Assembly: GCA_903863315.1 (NCBI GenBank)
Contig: CAIPBN010000041.1
Span: 1-9,011 of the forward strand
Source of the DNA: an uncultured Verrucomicrobiota bacterium
Lineage (GTDB): Bacteria > Verrucomicrobiota > Verrucomicrobiia > Limisphaerales > SXTU01
Direction: 5' to 3'
Length of the DNA stretch: 9,011 nt
Both the position numbers and the translations under genes were made by a program. Shown piece by piece: positions 1-9,011 of this stretch (within the stretch, counting starts at the first letter, position 1; each line of letters begins with the position of its first letter). The notes under the pieces are model-generated. The model saw only the letters and a list, made by a program, of their open reading frames with translations. It had not been told where the DNA came from and made no database searches.

Positions 1-1
1 C

Positions 2-1324
<1,323 letters not shown>

Positions 1325-1409
1325 GGTGCGATTGAGCAGCGGGTTGCCAAATCGTATCTTGACCCTTCCCTTCTGTTCGTTAGCTTCGGCCAGTCAACCC
1401 GATGAATTT

Positions 1410-2789
1410 ATGAGCACTGAAAACAACCCCATTGGCTCCGGCGCGTCGCGTCGCGAGTTCCTCAAATCCGCCACTGCTGCCACCGCCGCAGTCGCCGCCA
1501 CTGGCATCATCAAGACGCCGGTCTATGGCCAGAACCAAGCGCCGTCCGCAAACGTCGCGGGCGCGAACAACCGCATTTCCATCGGCCACATCGGCGTGGG
1601 CGGCCAAGGCATGGCGCACGTCAGCCAGATGAAGCCCAAGCACGGCGACAACAACACCCAGTCCATCGCCGTCTGCGACGTGTCGAAATACCGGCAGGAC
1701 TTTGCCAAAGGCAAGATTCTCGACGGAAATGCCGCCGGCAAGGTGGATACCTACGGCGACTACCGGAAGCTACTGGAGCGGAAGGACATCGACGCCATCG
1801 TCTGCGCGACCGTTGACCATTGGCACACGAAGATCTCCGTGGACGCCCTCAACGCCGGCAAGCACGTGTATGTGGAGAAGCCGATGACCCGCTACCTGAG
1901 CGAGGCGTTCGAGATTTACGATGCGGTGAAGAAGACCGGGAAAATCCTGCAAGTTGGCTCGCAGGGCTGCTCCGACCAGAAGTGGCACGAGGCCGCCCGG
2001 CTCATCCAGTCCGGCAAGATCGGGCCCATCGTCATGTCGCAGGGCTCCTACATGCGCAACAGCCCCAAGGGCGAGTGGAACTACACCATCCAGAACTGGT
2101 GCACCGAGACCGACACGGATTGGAAGATGTGGATGGGACCGGTGAAGAAGCAAATCCCCTTCAACGCCGATCACTACTTCCGCTGGCGCAAATACTATCC
2201 CTACTGCGCCGGCCTGCTGGGCGACCTCTTCCCCCACAAGCTGCATCCCTACATGCTCGCCACCGGCAATCCCGAGTTTCCAACGCGCGTGGCCTGTGTA
2301 GGCAGCAAGAAATTCAACACGGACAAGAACACGCCCAACACCCCGGCGCGCGACGTGCCCGAGATCGTCCAGCTCATCGCCGAATTCCCCAGCGGCTATG
2401 TGATGCACGTCACCAGCAGCACGGTGAACGAGATCGGCACGCAGGAAATGATCCGCGGCCACAAGGCCACGCTGACCATGGCGGGCAACAAGGTTGAACT
2501 GACCCCGGGCCGTCCGTTCACCGAGGAAATCGATCCTTACACCAGCCCGGCGTTCCCGGGTGAGAACCTGCCGAACCACCACAAAAACTGGTTCGACAGC
2601 ATCCGCGCCAACAAGCAGCCCAACGCGGGCATCGACCTCGCCGTCAAGGTGCAGACCGTCATCTCGCTCGCGGAAATGTCCGAGCGCCTGAGCATCATGT
2701 GCAGCTTCGACCCCGTGACGCGCAAGGTCACGGATGGCTCCGGCAAGGAAGTCAAGGCGCTCACCTACGGCAGCCTGCCGCTCTCCTGA
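1410..2789 (+). CDS. Gfo/Idh/MocA family oxidoreductase with Tat signal
   Basis: Predicted NAD(P)-dependent sugar or cyclitol oxidoreductase, 459 aa from the ATG at 1410. It carries a textbook twin-arginine signal (SRREFLK, residues 13-19, then an Ala-rich hydrophobic run), so it is probably exported folded with its cofactor bound. The Rossmann domain follows: ISIGHIGVGGQGM with the glycine loop at 62-67, an acidic residue after the second strand (CDV, D90), and VDHWHT near 136-140. HVYVEKPMT carries the family EKP signature at 156-158. The C-terminal alpha/beta domain has GDLFPHKLHPY (271-281), with D272, H276 and H279 as candidate active-site residues, and ends with a PNHHKNWFDSIRANKQP block typical of the family. 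An in-frame GTG at 1326 would add 28 residues ahead of the Tat n-region, so I prefer 1410, although no strong Shine-Dalgarno is visible. A TTGACC at 1359-1364 could be a -35 box but has no good -10 partner. The substrate cannot be read from the sequence. Confidence 0.93.
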   Translation: MSTENNPIGSGASRREFLKSATAATAAVAATGIIKTPVYGQNQAPSANVAGANNRISIGHIGVGGQGMAHVSQMKPKHGDNNTQSIAVCDVSKYRQDFAKGKILDGNAAGKVDTYGDYRKLLERKDIDAIVCATVDHWHTKISVDALNAGKHVYVEKPMTRYLSEAFEIYDAVKKTGKILQVGSQGCSDQKWHEAARLIQSGKIGPIVMSQGSYMRNSPKGEWNYTIQNWCTETDTDWKMWMGPVKKQIPFNADHYFRWRKYYPYCAGLLGDLFPHKLHPYMLATGNPEFPTRVACVGSKKFNTDKNTPNTPARDVPEIVQLIAEFPSGYVMHVTSSTVNEIGTQEMIRGHKATLTMAGNKVELTPGRPFTEEIDPYTSPAFPGENLPNHHKNWFDSIRANKQPNAGIDLAVKVQTVISLAEMSERLSIMCSFDPVTRKVTDGSGKEVKALTYGSLPLS

Positions 2790-2814
2790 ACTGCGTCTGG
2801 TCCGATGAACTTGG

Positions 2815-2856
2815 AGCCGGGCTTCGTGGCGTGCCGCGAAGCCCGGCTTTGTTTTT
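2815..2856 (+). terminator. Intrinsic terminator after the oxidoreductase gene
   Basis: A perfect 12-bp inverted repeat (AGCCGGGCTTCG at 2815-2826 and its complement at 2837-2848) encloses a 10-nt loop and is followed by TTGTTTTT. It starts 26 bp after the stop codon of the Gfo/Idh/MocA gene. It should end the DUF1501-oxidoreductase transcript and separate it from apbE. There is no A-rich tract on the 5' side, so it looks one-directional. Confidence 0.9.
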
Positions 2857-2935
2857 CAGCAGGACGGAGTGATGGAAAATTAGCGGGCTGCGACGATGTG
2901 GATTCCATCTCTCCCTCAGACTTCCGGCCCTCGTC

Positions 2936-3907
2936 ATGACCACCGTCACACTCGCCCGGCAGGCGATGGCCACGCGGTTTGAACTCGTCCTGCACGGCAG
3001 CGACGAATCGGTCCTGCGCGCGGCAGGCGAGGAAGCGCTCGACGAAATCGCCCGGGTGGAAGACGAGCTGAGTTACTTCCGCCCGACCAGCCAGGTTTTC
3101 CGAATCAATCAGGAGGCCGCGCACGGGCCCGTCCGCGTCGCTCCCCGGCTTTTCCGGCTGCTGCAACAAGCCCGGCAGCTCTGGGCGGAATCTGGGAACA
3201 CCTTCGACATCACCGTCGCCCCGCTGATGCGTTGCTGGGGCCTCTACACGCGGGAAGGTCGCGTGCCGGAACCCGGAGAACTCGCGGCGGCACGCGCCAA
3301 AACCGGGATGAACCTCGTGGACCTGGACGATGCCAGATCCACCGTGCGCTTCACGCGTGAGGGGGTGCAGCTTGATCTTGGCTCCATCGGCAAGGGCTAC
3401 GCCGTCGAACGGGCGGGCGAACTGCTGCGCGAAGCCGGCGTGACCAGCGCCCTGCTGCATGGCGGCACCAGCACCGTGCTGGCGATCGGAACGCCGCCGG
3501 ACAAGGACGGATGGACGATTGCCCTCGAACATCCGGCCAATGTCAAAGGCTCACAGGAGCACACCGGAGTGCTGGTGCTGCCGTTGGCGAAGGTGAGTCT
3601 GCGCGACGAATCGCTCTCCGTTTCCGCCGTCTGGGGCAAATCCTTCACCGCTGCCGACCGGAGCTACGGACACGTGATTGATCCGCGCACCGGCCAGCCG
3701 ACGGAGGGCGCCCTGCTCTCAGCCGTCGTGCTGCCCTCCGCCACGGAGAGTGACGCGCTCTCCACCATGCTGCTCACGCTTGGCCCGGAAGGCTTTGAGC
3801 AAGTGCTGCGGCTGCGGCCGGGCATGCGCGCCCTGGTGGCAGGCAGTGGCACCGGAGAACTACTGCTGCGCATCCAGGCACAGGGGTTTGATCTGCCTCC
3901 GCGCTGA
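2936..3907 (+). CDS. apbE: FAD:protein FMN transferase (ApbE family)
   Basis: Mg-dependent flavin transferase that takes FMN from FAD and links it covalently to Ser/Thr of target flavoproteins (for example Na+-NQR or Rnf subunits and FMN-binding-domain proteins). 323 aa. Family blocks in order: QAMATRFELVL (9-19), VEDELSYFRPTSQVFRIN (41-58), NTFDITVAPLMRCWGLY (88-104), the flavin-binding DLGSIGKGYAVER (147-159), HGGTS (175-179), HVIDPRTGQP (246-255) and SDALST (272-277), whose Asp and Thr are the expected metal ligands. The ATG at 2936 is the only plausible start: upstream in frame there is only a stop at 2870-2872 and no other good start codon. The protein begins directly with the catalytic domain, with no lipobox or signal peptide, unlike many ApbE proteins that are exported; it would be cytoplasmic unless an unusual start is used. 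The GGT in place of the more usual GGD/GGN is a variation, not obviously a lost catalytic residue. It lies behind the 2815-2856 terminator, so it probably has its own promoter, which I could not identify. No flavoprotein target is in the window. Confidence 0.93.
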   Translation: MTTVTLARQAMATRFELVLHGSDESVLRAAGEEALDEIARVEDELSYFRPTSQVFRINQEAAHGPVRVAPRLFRLLQQARQLWAESGNTFDITVAPLMRCWGLYTREGRVPEPGELAAARAKTGMNLVDLDDARSTVRFTREGVQLDLGSIGKGYAVERAGELLREAGVTSALLHGGTSTVLAIGTPPDKDGWTIALEHPANVKGSQEHTGVLVLPLAKVSLRDESLSVSAVWGKSFTAADRSYGHVIDPRTGQPTEGALLSAVVLPSATESDALSTMLLTLGPEGFEQVLRLRPGMRALVAGSGTGELLLRIQAQGFDLPPR

Positions 3908-3934
3908 ACAGGCCCAAAGCAACGCGCCCACTCC

Positions 3935-3962
3935 AAAACAAAACGCCGGCACAAGGCCGGCG
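3935..3962 (-). terminator. Intrinsic terminator for rpoD, possibly bidirectional
   Basis: On the minus strand, CGCCGGC-cttgt-GCCGGCG forms a 7-bp perfect stem with a 5-nt loop (3962-3944), followed directly by TTTTGTTTTGG (3943-3933). It lies about 34 bp past the rpoD stop. On the plus strand the same stem is followed by GCTTTGCAG, a poor U-tract, so it may also help to stop apbE read-through, less efficiently. The genes converge here. Confidence 0.82.
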
Positions 3963-3995
3963 CTTTGCAGATGAATTCAAGCCGCAAGCTCTCGC

Positions 3996-5939
<1,944 letters not shown>

Positions 5940-5957
5940 AAAGTCGATCCGGTGCGC

Positions 5958-5975
5958 TCCGGCTATCCGGCCGGA
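5958..5975 (-). promoter_or_regulatory. Small hairpin in the rpoD 5' leader
   Basis: On the minus strand, TCCGGC-cggata-GCCGGA forms a perfect 6-bp stem with a 6-nt loop. It falls just inside the transcript expected from the promoter at 5988-6016 and ends 18 nt before the rpoD start codon. It could modulate translation or protect the 5' end. It could also be chance in GC-rich DNA; the function is inference only. Confidence 0.35.
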
Positions 5976-5987
5976 AAAGAGCCGCCG

Positions 5988-6016
5988 AATATGGTTACTG
6001 CCCCCTTGGTAGTCAA
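5988..6016 (-). promoter_or_regulatory. Predicted sigma-70 promoter of rpoD
   Basis: On the minus strand, TTGACT (6016-6011, 5 of 6 matches to TTGACA) is separated by exactly 17 bp from CATATT (5993-5988, 4 of 6 matches to TATAAT). Transcription would begin near 5981, giving a leader of about 41 nt before the ATG at 5939. Position and spacing fit RpoD-type autoregulated expression and support the chosen rpoD start, because longer in-frame starts would lie inside or upstream of this promoter. Confidence 0.6.
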
Positions 6017-6102
6017 GGGGAGAGATACTTCTCATGCGCTGCTCCGGACATCCACGCTTCCAGCCGCTCTTTGCACGCGCGGGCACACGCACCGAAATGA
6101 CT

Positions 6103-6122
6103 GGCCGGACAACGGGCCGGCC
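6103..6122. repeat. Inverted repeat in the divergent rpoD/cyclase intergenic region
   Basis: GGCCGG (6103-6108) and CCGGCC (6117-6122) flank an 8-nt centre. It lies about 64 bp before the cyclase start and upstream of the rpoD promoter. The rest of the 246-bp gap (5940-6185) holds the rpoD promoter and leader; I could not identify a convincing promoter for the cyclase. The repeat may be an operator or only a product of high GC content. Confidence 0.25.
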
Positions 6123-6176
6123 GTCAATTATGTCGATGCTCCGCTGTAACCCCGGCCATCGCGGCCGCGCTGCGCT

Positions 6177-6180
6177 GGAG
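6177..6180 (+). promoter_or_regulatory. Shine-Dalgarno site that decides the cyclase start
   Basis: GGAG lies 5 nt before the ATG at 6186 and only 2 nt before the GTG at 6183. The spacing favours ATG 6186 over the overlapping GTG. Confidence 0.6.
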
Positions 6181-6185
6181 CCGTG

Positions 6186-7397
6186 ATGTCTGAAGAGTTC
6201 GAACAGTCCGTAGCCGTCGAGGATGATTCCGCCACGTTCCGCCTGCTGCGGCGGCCGGCCGGGGCTGGCTTGTCTGCGGACCTGACGGCCCAACTGCAAC
6301 TGGCTGAATCAGACCTGTTGAGCCATCACGCCGCAATCCTCGTCGTGGACGACGAGCCAGCCATGCGGCATGTGATGACGCTAACCCTAAAAGCGCTCGG
6401 TTACCACAATCTGGCCGACGCCGCAGATGGGGGTGGTGCTCTGCAGTTGCTGCGTGAGCGGGAGTTTGATCTGCTCATCACCGACCTGCACATGCCCGGG
6501 ATGGACGGCCTCACCCTGCTCGCCGAGATCAAGAACGACCCCTTCATGCGTCATCTGCCGGTGATAATTGCCTCAGGCATGAATGAATTGGAATCCGTCG
6601 CCCGCTGCATTGAAATCGGGGCGGAGGACTATCTCCCGAAGCCCGTTAACACGGTGATCCTCCGGGCACGCGTCACCGCGTCGCTGGAACGCAAGCGCCT
6701 GCGCGATCTCGATCGCCTTCGCCTGTTGGACTTGCAGCAAGAGAAGCATTTGCTGGAACTTGAAAAAGAGAAGTCTGAGCGCCTGCTGTTGAACATCCTG
6801 CCCGAACCGATTGCGGAGCGGCTTAAGCAAGGTGAGCGCACCATTGCCGAGCGCCATGCCGAGGTGACCGTGCTCTTCGCAGACATCGTGAATTTCACCG
6901 TCCTGGCCAGCAATACAGAACCTGAGACGTTGGTTGCCCTCCTAAACGATCTCTTCAGCCGTTTCGACCGTCTCGCGGAATTCCATGGGGTCGAAAAGAT
7001 CAAAACCATTGGTGACTGTTACCTCGCCGTGGGAGGCCTGCCTGTGGCGCATCCAGACCATGCGGAAAAGGTGGCCCATCTGGCGCTGGAGATGCTTGCC
7101 GTCGTGGCTCAGATCAACACCGAGCATGGCACCCAGCTTGAGGTGCGCGTCGGCCTGAATTCAGGCCCCGTGATCGCGGGCGTCATCGGACGGAGAAAAT
7201 TCACCTACGACCTGTGGGGTGAGGCGGTGAATCTGGCGAGCCGCATCCAATCGTCCGGACTGCCCAACCATGTGAACGTCTCGGCCGGAACTCACGATCG
7301 CCTGCGGGGCCGGTTCACGTTTGTGGAGCGCGGCAGCATCACATGCAAGGGCGTGGGGGAGGTCCGCACCTATATCCTACTCGGCAAGCAACGTTGA
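6186..7397 (+). CDS. Response regulator receiver-class III adenylate cyclase fusion
   Basis: Predicted cytoplasmic enzyme that makes cAMP from ATP under control of phosphorylation. 403 aa. After a 48-residue N-terminal segment without recognisable domain comes a CheY-like receiver (about 49-165). It has the acidic pair D55/D56 in ILVVDDEPAM, the phospho-acceptor D100 in ITDLHMPGMDG, S130 in IIASGM and K152 in DYLPKP, so it is complete. A charged coiled coil (about 167-200, rich in Leu/Glu/Arg) leads through the LLNILPEPIAERL linker typical of class III cyclases to the catalytic domain (about 225-400). Metal ligands D233 (FADIVNFT) and D277 (KTIGDCY), adenine-selecting K273 and D342 (YDLWGE), and the transition-state pair N349 and R353 (VNLASR) are all present. 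The K/D pair indicates adenylate rather than guanylate cyclase, and the full set in one chain indicates a homodimer. It is divergent from rpoD and convergent with the second DUF1501 gene. No partner histidine kinase or cAMP receptor is in the window. Confidence 0.95.
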   Translation: MSEEFEQSVAVEDDSATFRLLRRPAGAGLSADLTAQLQLAESDLLSHHAAILVVDDEPAMRHVMTLTLKALGYHNLADAADGGGALQLLREREFDLLITDLHMPGMDGLTLLAEIKNDPFMRHLPVIIASGMNELESVARCIEIGAEDYLPKPVNTVILRARVTASLERKRLRDLDRLRLLDLQQEKHLLELEKEKSERLLLNILPEPIAERLKQGERTIAERHAEVTVLFADIVNFTVLASNTEPETLVALLNDLFSRFDRLAEFHGVEKIKTIGDCYLAVGGLPVAHPDHAEKVAHLALEMLAVVAQINTEHGTQLEVRVGLNSGPVIAGVIGRRKFTYDLWGEAVNLASRIQSSGLPNHVNVSAGTHDRLRGRFTFVERGSITCKGVGEVRTYILLGKQR

Positions 7398-7419
7398 CGG
7401 CCCGTCGGTTTGGTCCGGC

Positions 7420-8838
7420 CTAGGCCACGATGTTGCGCACCACGTTCCCGTAAACATCGGTCAACCGGAAATCCCGTCCATTGTGGCGGAAAGTCAGCTT
7501 CTCGTGATCGAACCCCAGCAGATGCAGAATCGTCGCGTGCAAGTCGTGGATGTGGACCTTGTCCTCCACTGCGGAGCCACCCAGTTCATCCGTCTGACCG
7601 TGCGACACGCCGCCTTTCACCCCGCCCCCAGCCAGCACCACGCTCATGGCCTTGGCATTGTGGTTGCGGCCCGGGTTGCCCATGGCGTTGCCATCCGCCG
7701 CCGGAGTGCGGCCGAACTCGCCGCCCCAGATCACCAACGTCTCGTCCAGCATCCCGCGCTGGGCCAGGTCGGTGAGCAGCGCGGCGAAGGGCTTGTCGAT
7801 TGCCCCGGCGGTGTTGCGCATCGCGGTGGCCATGTTGTTATGATGGTCCCAGCCGCCGTGCCAGGCCTGCACGAACCGGACGCCCTTTTGCAGGAGCCGC
7901 CGCGCGATCAGCATCTGCCGCCCCTGCGCGGTGTTTGTGCCGTATAGGTCATGCATGGTCTGCGGCTCCTTGCGCAGGTCGAAGGCATCCACGGCCTCCA
8001 TCTGCATCTGGAAGGCGAGTTCATAAGCCTGCAACCGGGCTTCCAACTGCCCGTCCTTGCGGAGCTTTTGCGCGTGCACCTCGTTGAGTTGGTGAAGCAG
8101 ATCGAGCTGCCGGCGTTGCTCAGGCAGGGAGACGAACTGGTTGCGGATATTCTCAATCAGCTCCTCGGGCCGGTTGCGGGTGGAGTTGACCGCAGTGCCT
8201 TGGAAGGCCCCGGGCAGGAAGGCCGAACGCAGGTTCTGCGCATCCACGTTCCCCGGCGACAGCGCCACAAAGCCGGGCAGGCTCTGGTTCTCGCTCCCCA
8301 AGCCGTAGAGCACCCAGGCCCCCACGCTGGGACGCACGAAGCGCAGCGAGCCGGTGTTCATGAAAACCGTCGCCTGGTCGTGCGCCGGAATGTCCGTGTA
8401 GGTGGAGCGGATCACCGCTAGTCGATCCGCGTGCTGGCTCAACGCAGGCCAGACCTCGCTGATGGCCAGACCGGACCTGCCTTGCTTGGGAAACTGAAAC
8501 GGCGAGGCAAAGCCCGTGCCACCGTTTGGCAGCGATTTGCCGTCAAACTTGGCCAGCTCCGGCTTGGGATCCCAAGTATCGAGGTGCGAAGGCGCGCCTT
8601 GGGCGAAAATGTGAATCACGCGCTTTGCCTTGGCCGGGAAATGCGGCTTCTTGGGGGCCAGCGGGGAATTGGCGTTGATCTCGGCCGCTTGTCCGGGCAG
8701 GGCCGGCAGCGTTCCCAACGCAGCCAGCGCCGCAAGACTCAAGCCGCCAAAACCCAGTCCCGAGCGCGCCAGCATCTCGCGGCGGGATAACAATCGATCT
8801 TCCACGGTGGGAGCGGTGCAGAGGCCGTTGGTTTTCAT
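7420..8838 (-). CDS. DUF1501 domain protein, Tat-exported (second, distinct paralogue)
   Basis: 472 aa from the ATG at 8838. The N-terminus carries a twin-arginine signal (SRREML, residues 18-23) followed by a Gly/Ala/Leu hydrophobic region and a likely cleavage near LPGQA-AE (about 47-52). Mature-domain landmarks: FAQGAPSHLDTWDPKPEL (78-95), PAHDQATVFMNTG (151-163), AWHGGWDHHNN (325-335), WGGEFGRTP (371-379), GRNHNAKAMSVVLAGGG (390-406), HIHDLHATILHLLGFDHEKL (429-448) and the closing GRDFRLTDVYGNVV (454-467), characteristic of planctomycete and verrucomicrobial DUF1501 proteins. The frame stays open upstream to the window edge, with a GTG at 8979, but those residues precede the Tat n-region and look non-coding, so 8838 is preferred despite a weak ribosome site. 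It shares the WG(G)EFGRTP and LAGGG cores with the DUF1501 protein at the left edge but differs widely elsewhere, so the two are not a recent duplication. Such genes often follow a DUF1549/DUF1553 cytochrome-type gene, which would lie beyond 9011. I see no intrinsic terminator in the 22 bp between its stop and that of the cyclase gene. Confidence 0.94.
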   Translation of the reverse strand: MKTNGLCTAPTVEDRLLSRREMLARSGLGFGGLSLAALAALGTLPALPGQAAEINANSPLAPKKPHFPAKAKRVIHIFAQGAPSHLDTWDPKPELAKFDGKSLPNGGTGFASPFQFPKQGRSGLAISEVWPALSQHADRLAVIRSTYTDIPAHDQATVFMNTGSLRFVRPSVGAWVLYGLGSENQSLPGFVALSPGNVDAQNLRSAFLPGAFQGTAVNSTRNRPEELIENIRNQFVSLPEQRRQLDLLHQLNEVHAQKLRKDGQLEARLQAYELAFQMQMEAVDAFDLRKEPQTMHDLYGTNTAQGRQMLIARRLLQKGVRFVQAWHGGWDHHNNMATAMRNTAGAIDKPFAALLTDLAQRGMLDETLVIWGGEFGRTPAADGNAMGNPGRNHNAKAMSVVLAGGGVKGGVSHGQTDELGGSAVEDKVHIHDLHATILHLLGFDHEKLTFRHNGRDFRLTDVYGNVVRNIVA

Positions 8839-8921
8839 GGTGCCGTTAAGTGAAGATTTTGTCGCGCAAACTGCTTCAAGCTCTGCAAGTTCGCAACCAA
8901 TGGAATTCCCGATGAACGAAA

Positions 8922-8955
8922 CACCGGTCACCGGTGCCGGGTTCAGAACCCCGGC
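8922..8955. repeat. Two adjacent inverted repeats upstream of the second DUF1501 gene
   Basis: CACCGGT (8922-8928) and ACCGGTG (8930-8936) form a perfect 7-bp palindrome around one central base; each half also contains the palindrome ACCGGT. Directly next to it, GCCGGG (8936-8941) and CCCGGC (8950-8955) form a 6-bp stem with an 8-nt loop. They lie about 84-117 bp before the start at 8838, on the upstream side, where an operator or the end of the preceding transcript could be. I found no clear promoter in 8839-9011. The role is unknown and may be nil. Confidence 0.4.
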
Positions 8956-9011
8956 CAACTCGGAACTTCGCGCACCCACCCAGAGCTTGGCCCGAGTAGA
9001 GACGAAATTAC

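Noticed and set aside
1326..1409. GTG start at 1326 for the oxidoreductase
   Set aside because: It adds 28 residues in front of a standard Tat n-region; the ATG at 1410 gives a normal signal peptide.
6153..6167. CGGCC-atcgc-GGCCG hairpin just upstream of the cyclase ribosome site as a riboswitch-like element
   Set aside because: A 5-bp stem in very GC-rich sequence is expected by chance, and no larger conserved fold is visible.
5940..6299. Extension of rpoD by 120 codons to a start at 6299
   Set aside because: It would run through the TTGACT-17-CATATT promoter and overlap the receiver-cyclase gene, and the added residues do not resemble a sigma factor.
7417..7426. Palindrome GGCCTAGGCC at the convergent stops of the cyclase and second DUF1501 genes as a terminator
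   Set aside because: It has no loop and no T-tract on either strand, so it cannot be an intrinsic terminator of the usual kind.

Overview
The window is GC-rich bacterial chromosomal DNA, densely coding, with six protein genes and short intergenic gaps. It suggests the Planctomycetota/Verrucomicrobiota/Chlamydiota (PVC) group, most likely Verrucomicrobiota. The reasons are two Tat-exported DUF1501 proteins, a Tat-exported Gfo/Idh/MocA oxidoreductase next to one of them, and an RpoD whose region 1.2 to non-conserved-region sequence looks like verrucomicrobial sigma factors from memory. That placement is an inference; no rRNA or other phylogenetic marker is present apart from rpoD.

Layout. (1) Positions 2-2856, plus strand: a DUF1501 protein that is 5'-truncated by the window edge, then a Gfo/Idh/MocA family oxidoreductase. 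Both carry twin-arginine signals, and a strong intrinsic terminator closes the pair. (2) Positions 2936-3907, plus strand: an ApbE-type FAD:protein FMN transferase without a visible signal peptide. (3) Positions 3996-5939, minus strand: the housekeeping sigma-70 factor RpoD, convergent with apbE across a terminator, with its own sigma-70-type promoter and a small hairpin in the 5' leader. (4) Positions 6186-7397, plus strand: a response-regulator receiver fused through a coiled coil to a class III adenylate cyclase, divergent from rpoD. (5) Positions 7420-8838, minus strand: a second, clearly different, full-length DUF1501 protein with a Tat signal. Its stop lies 22 bp from the stop of the cyclase gene. 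Its leader holds two adjacent inverted repeats.

How they fit together. The DUF1501 and Gfo/Idh/MocA proteins look like part of the exported catabolic or envelope repertoire that is greatly expanded in PVC bacteria; DUF1501 has no settled biochemical role. RpoD is the core promoter-recognition factor. The cyclase would turn a phosphorelay input into cAMP, but its sensor kinase is not in the window. ApbE attaches FMN to target flavoproteins, and no target is visible here.

I found no tRNA, rRNA, CRISPR array, insertion sequence, integrase, phage gene or defence system, and no strong candidate for an undescribed system. The points most worth following up are the receiver-cyclase, the basic low-complexity tail and leader of rpoD, the Tat-exported oxidoreductase, the ApbE variant motif, and the inverted repeats upstream of the second DUF1501 gene. 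No gene-free stretch exceeds 300 bases; the longest is the divergent 5940-6185 region.
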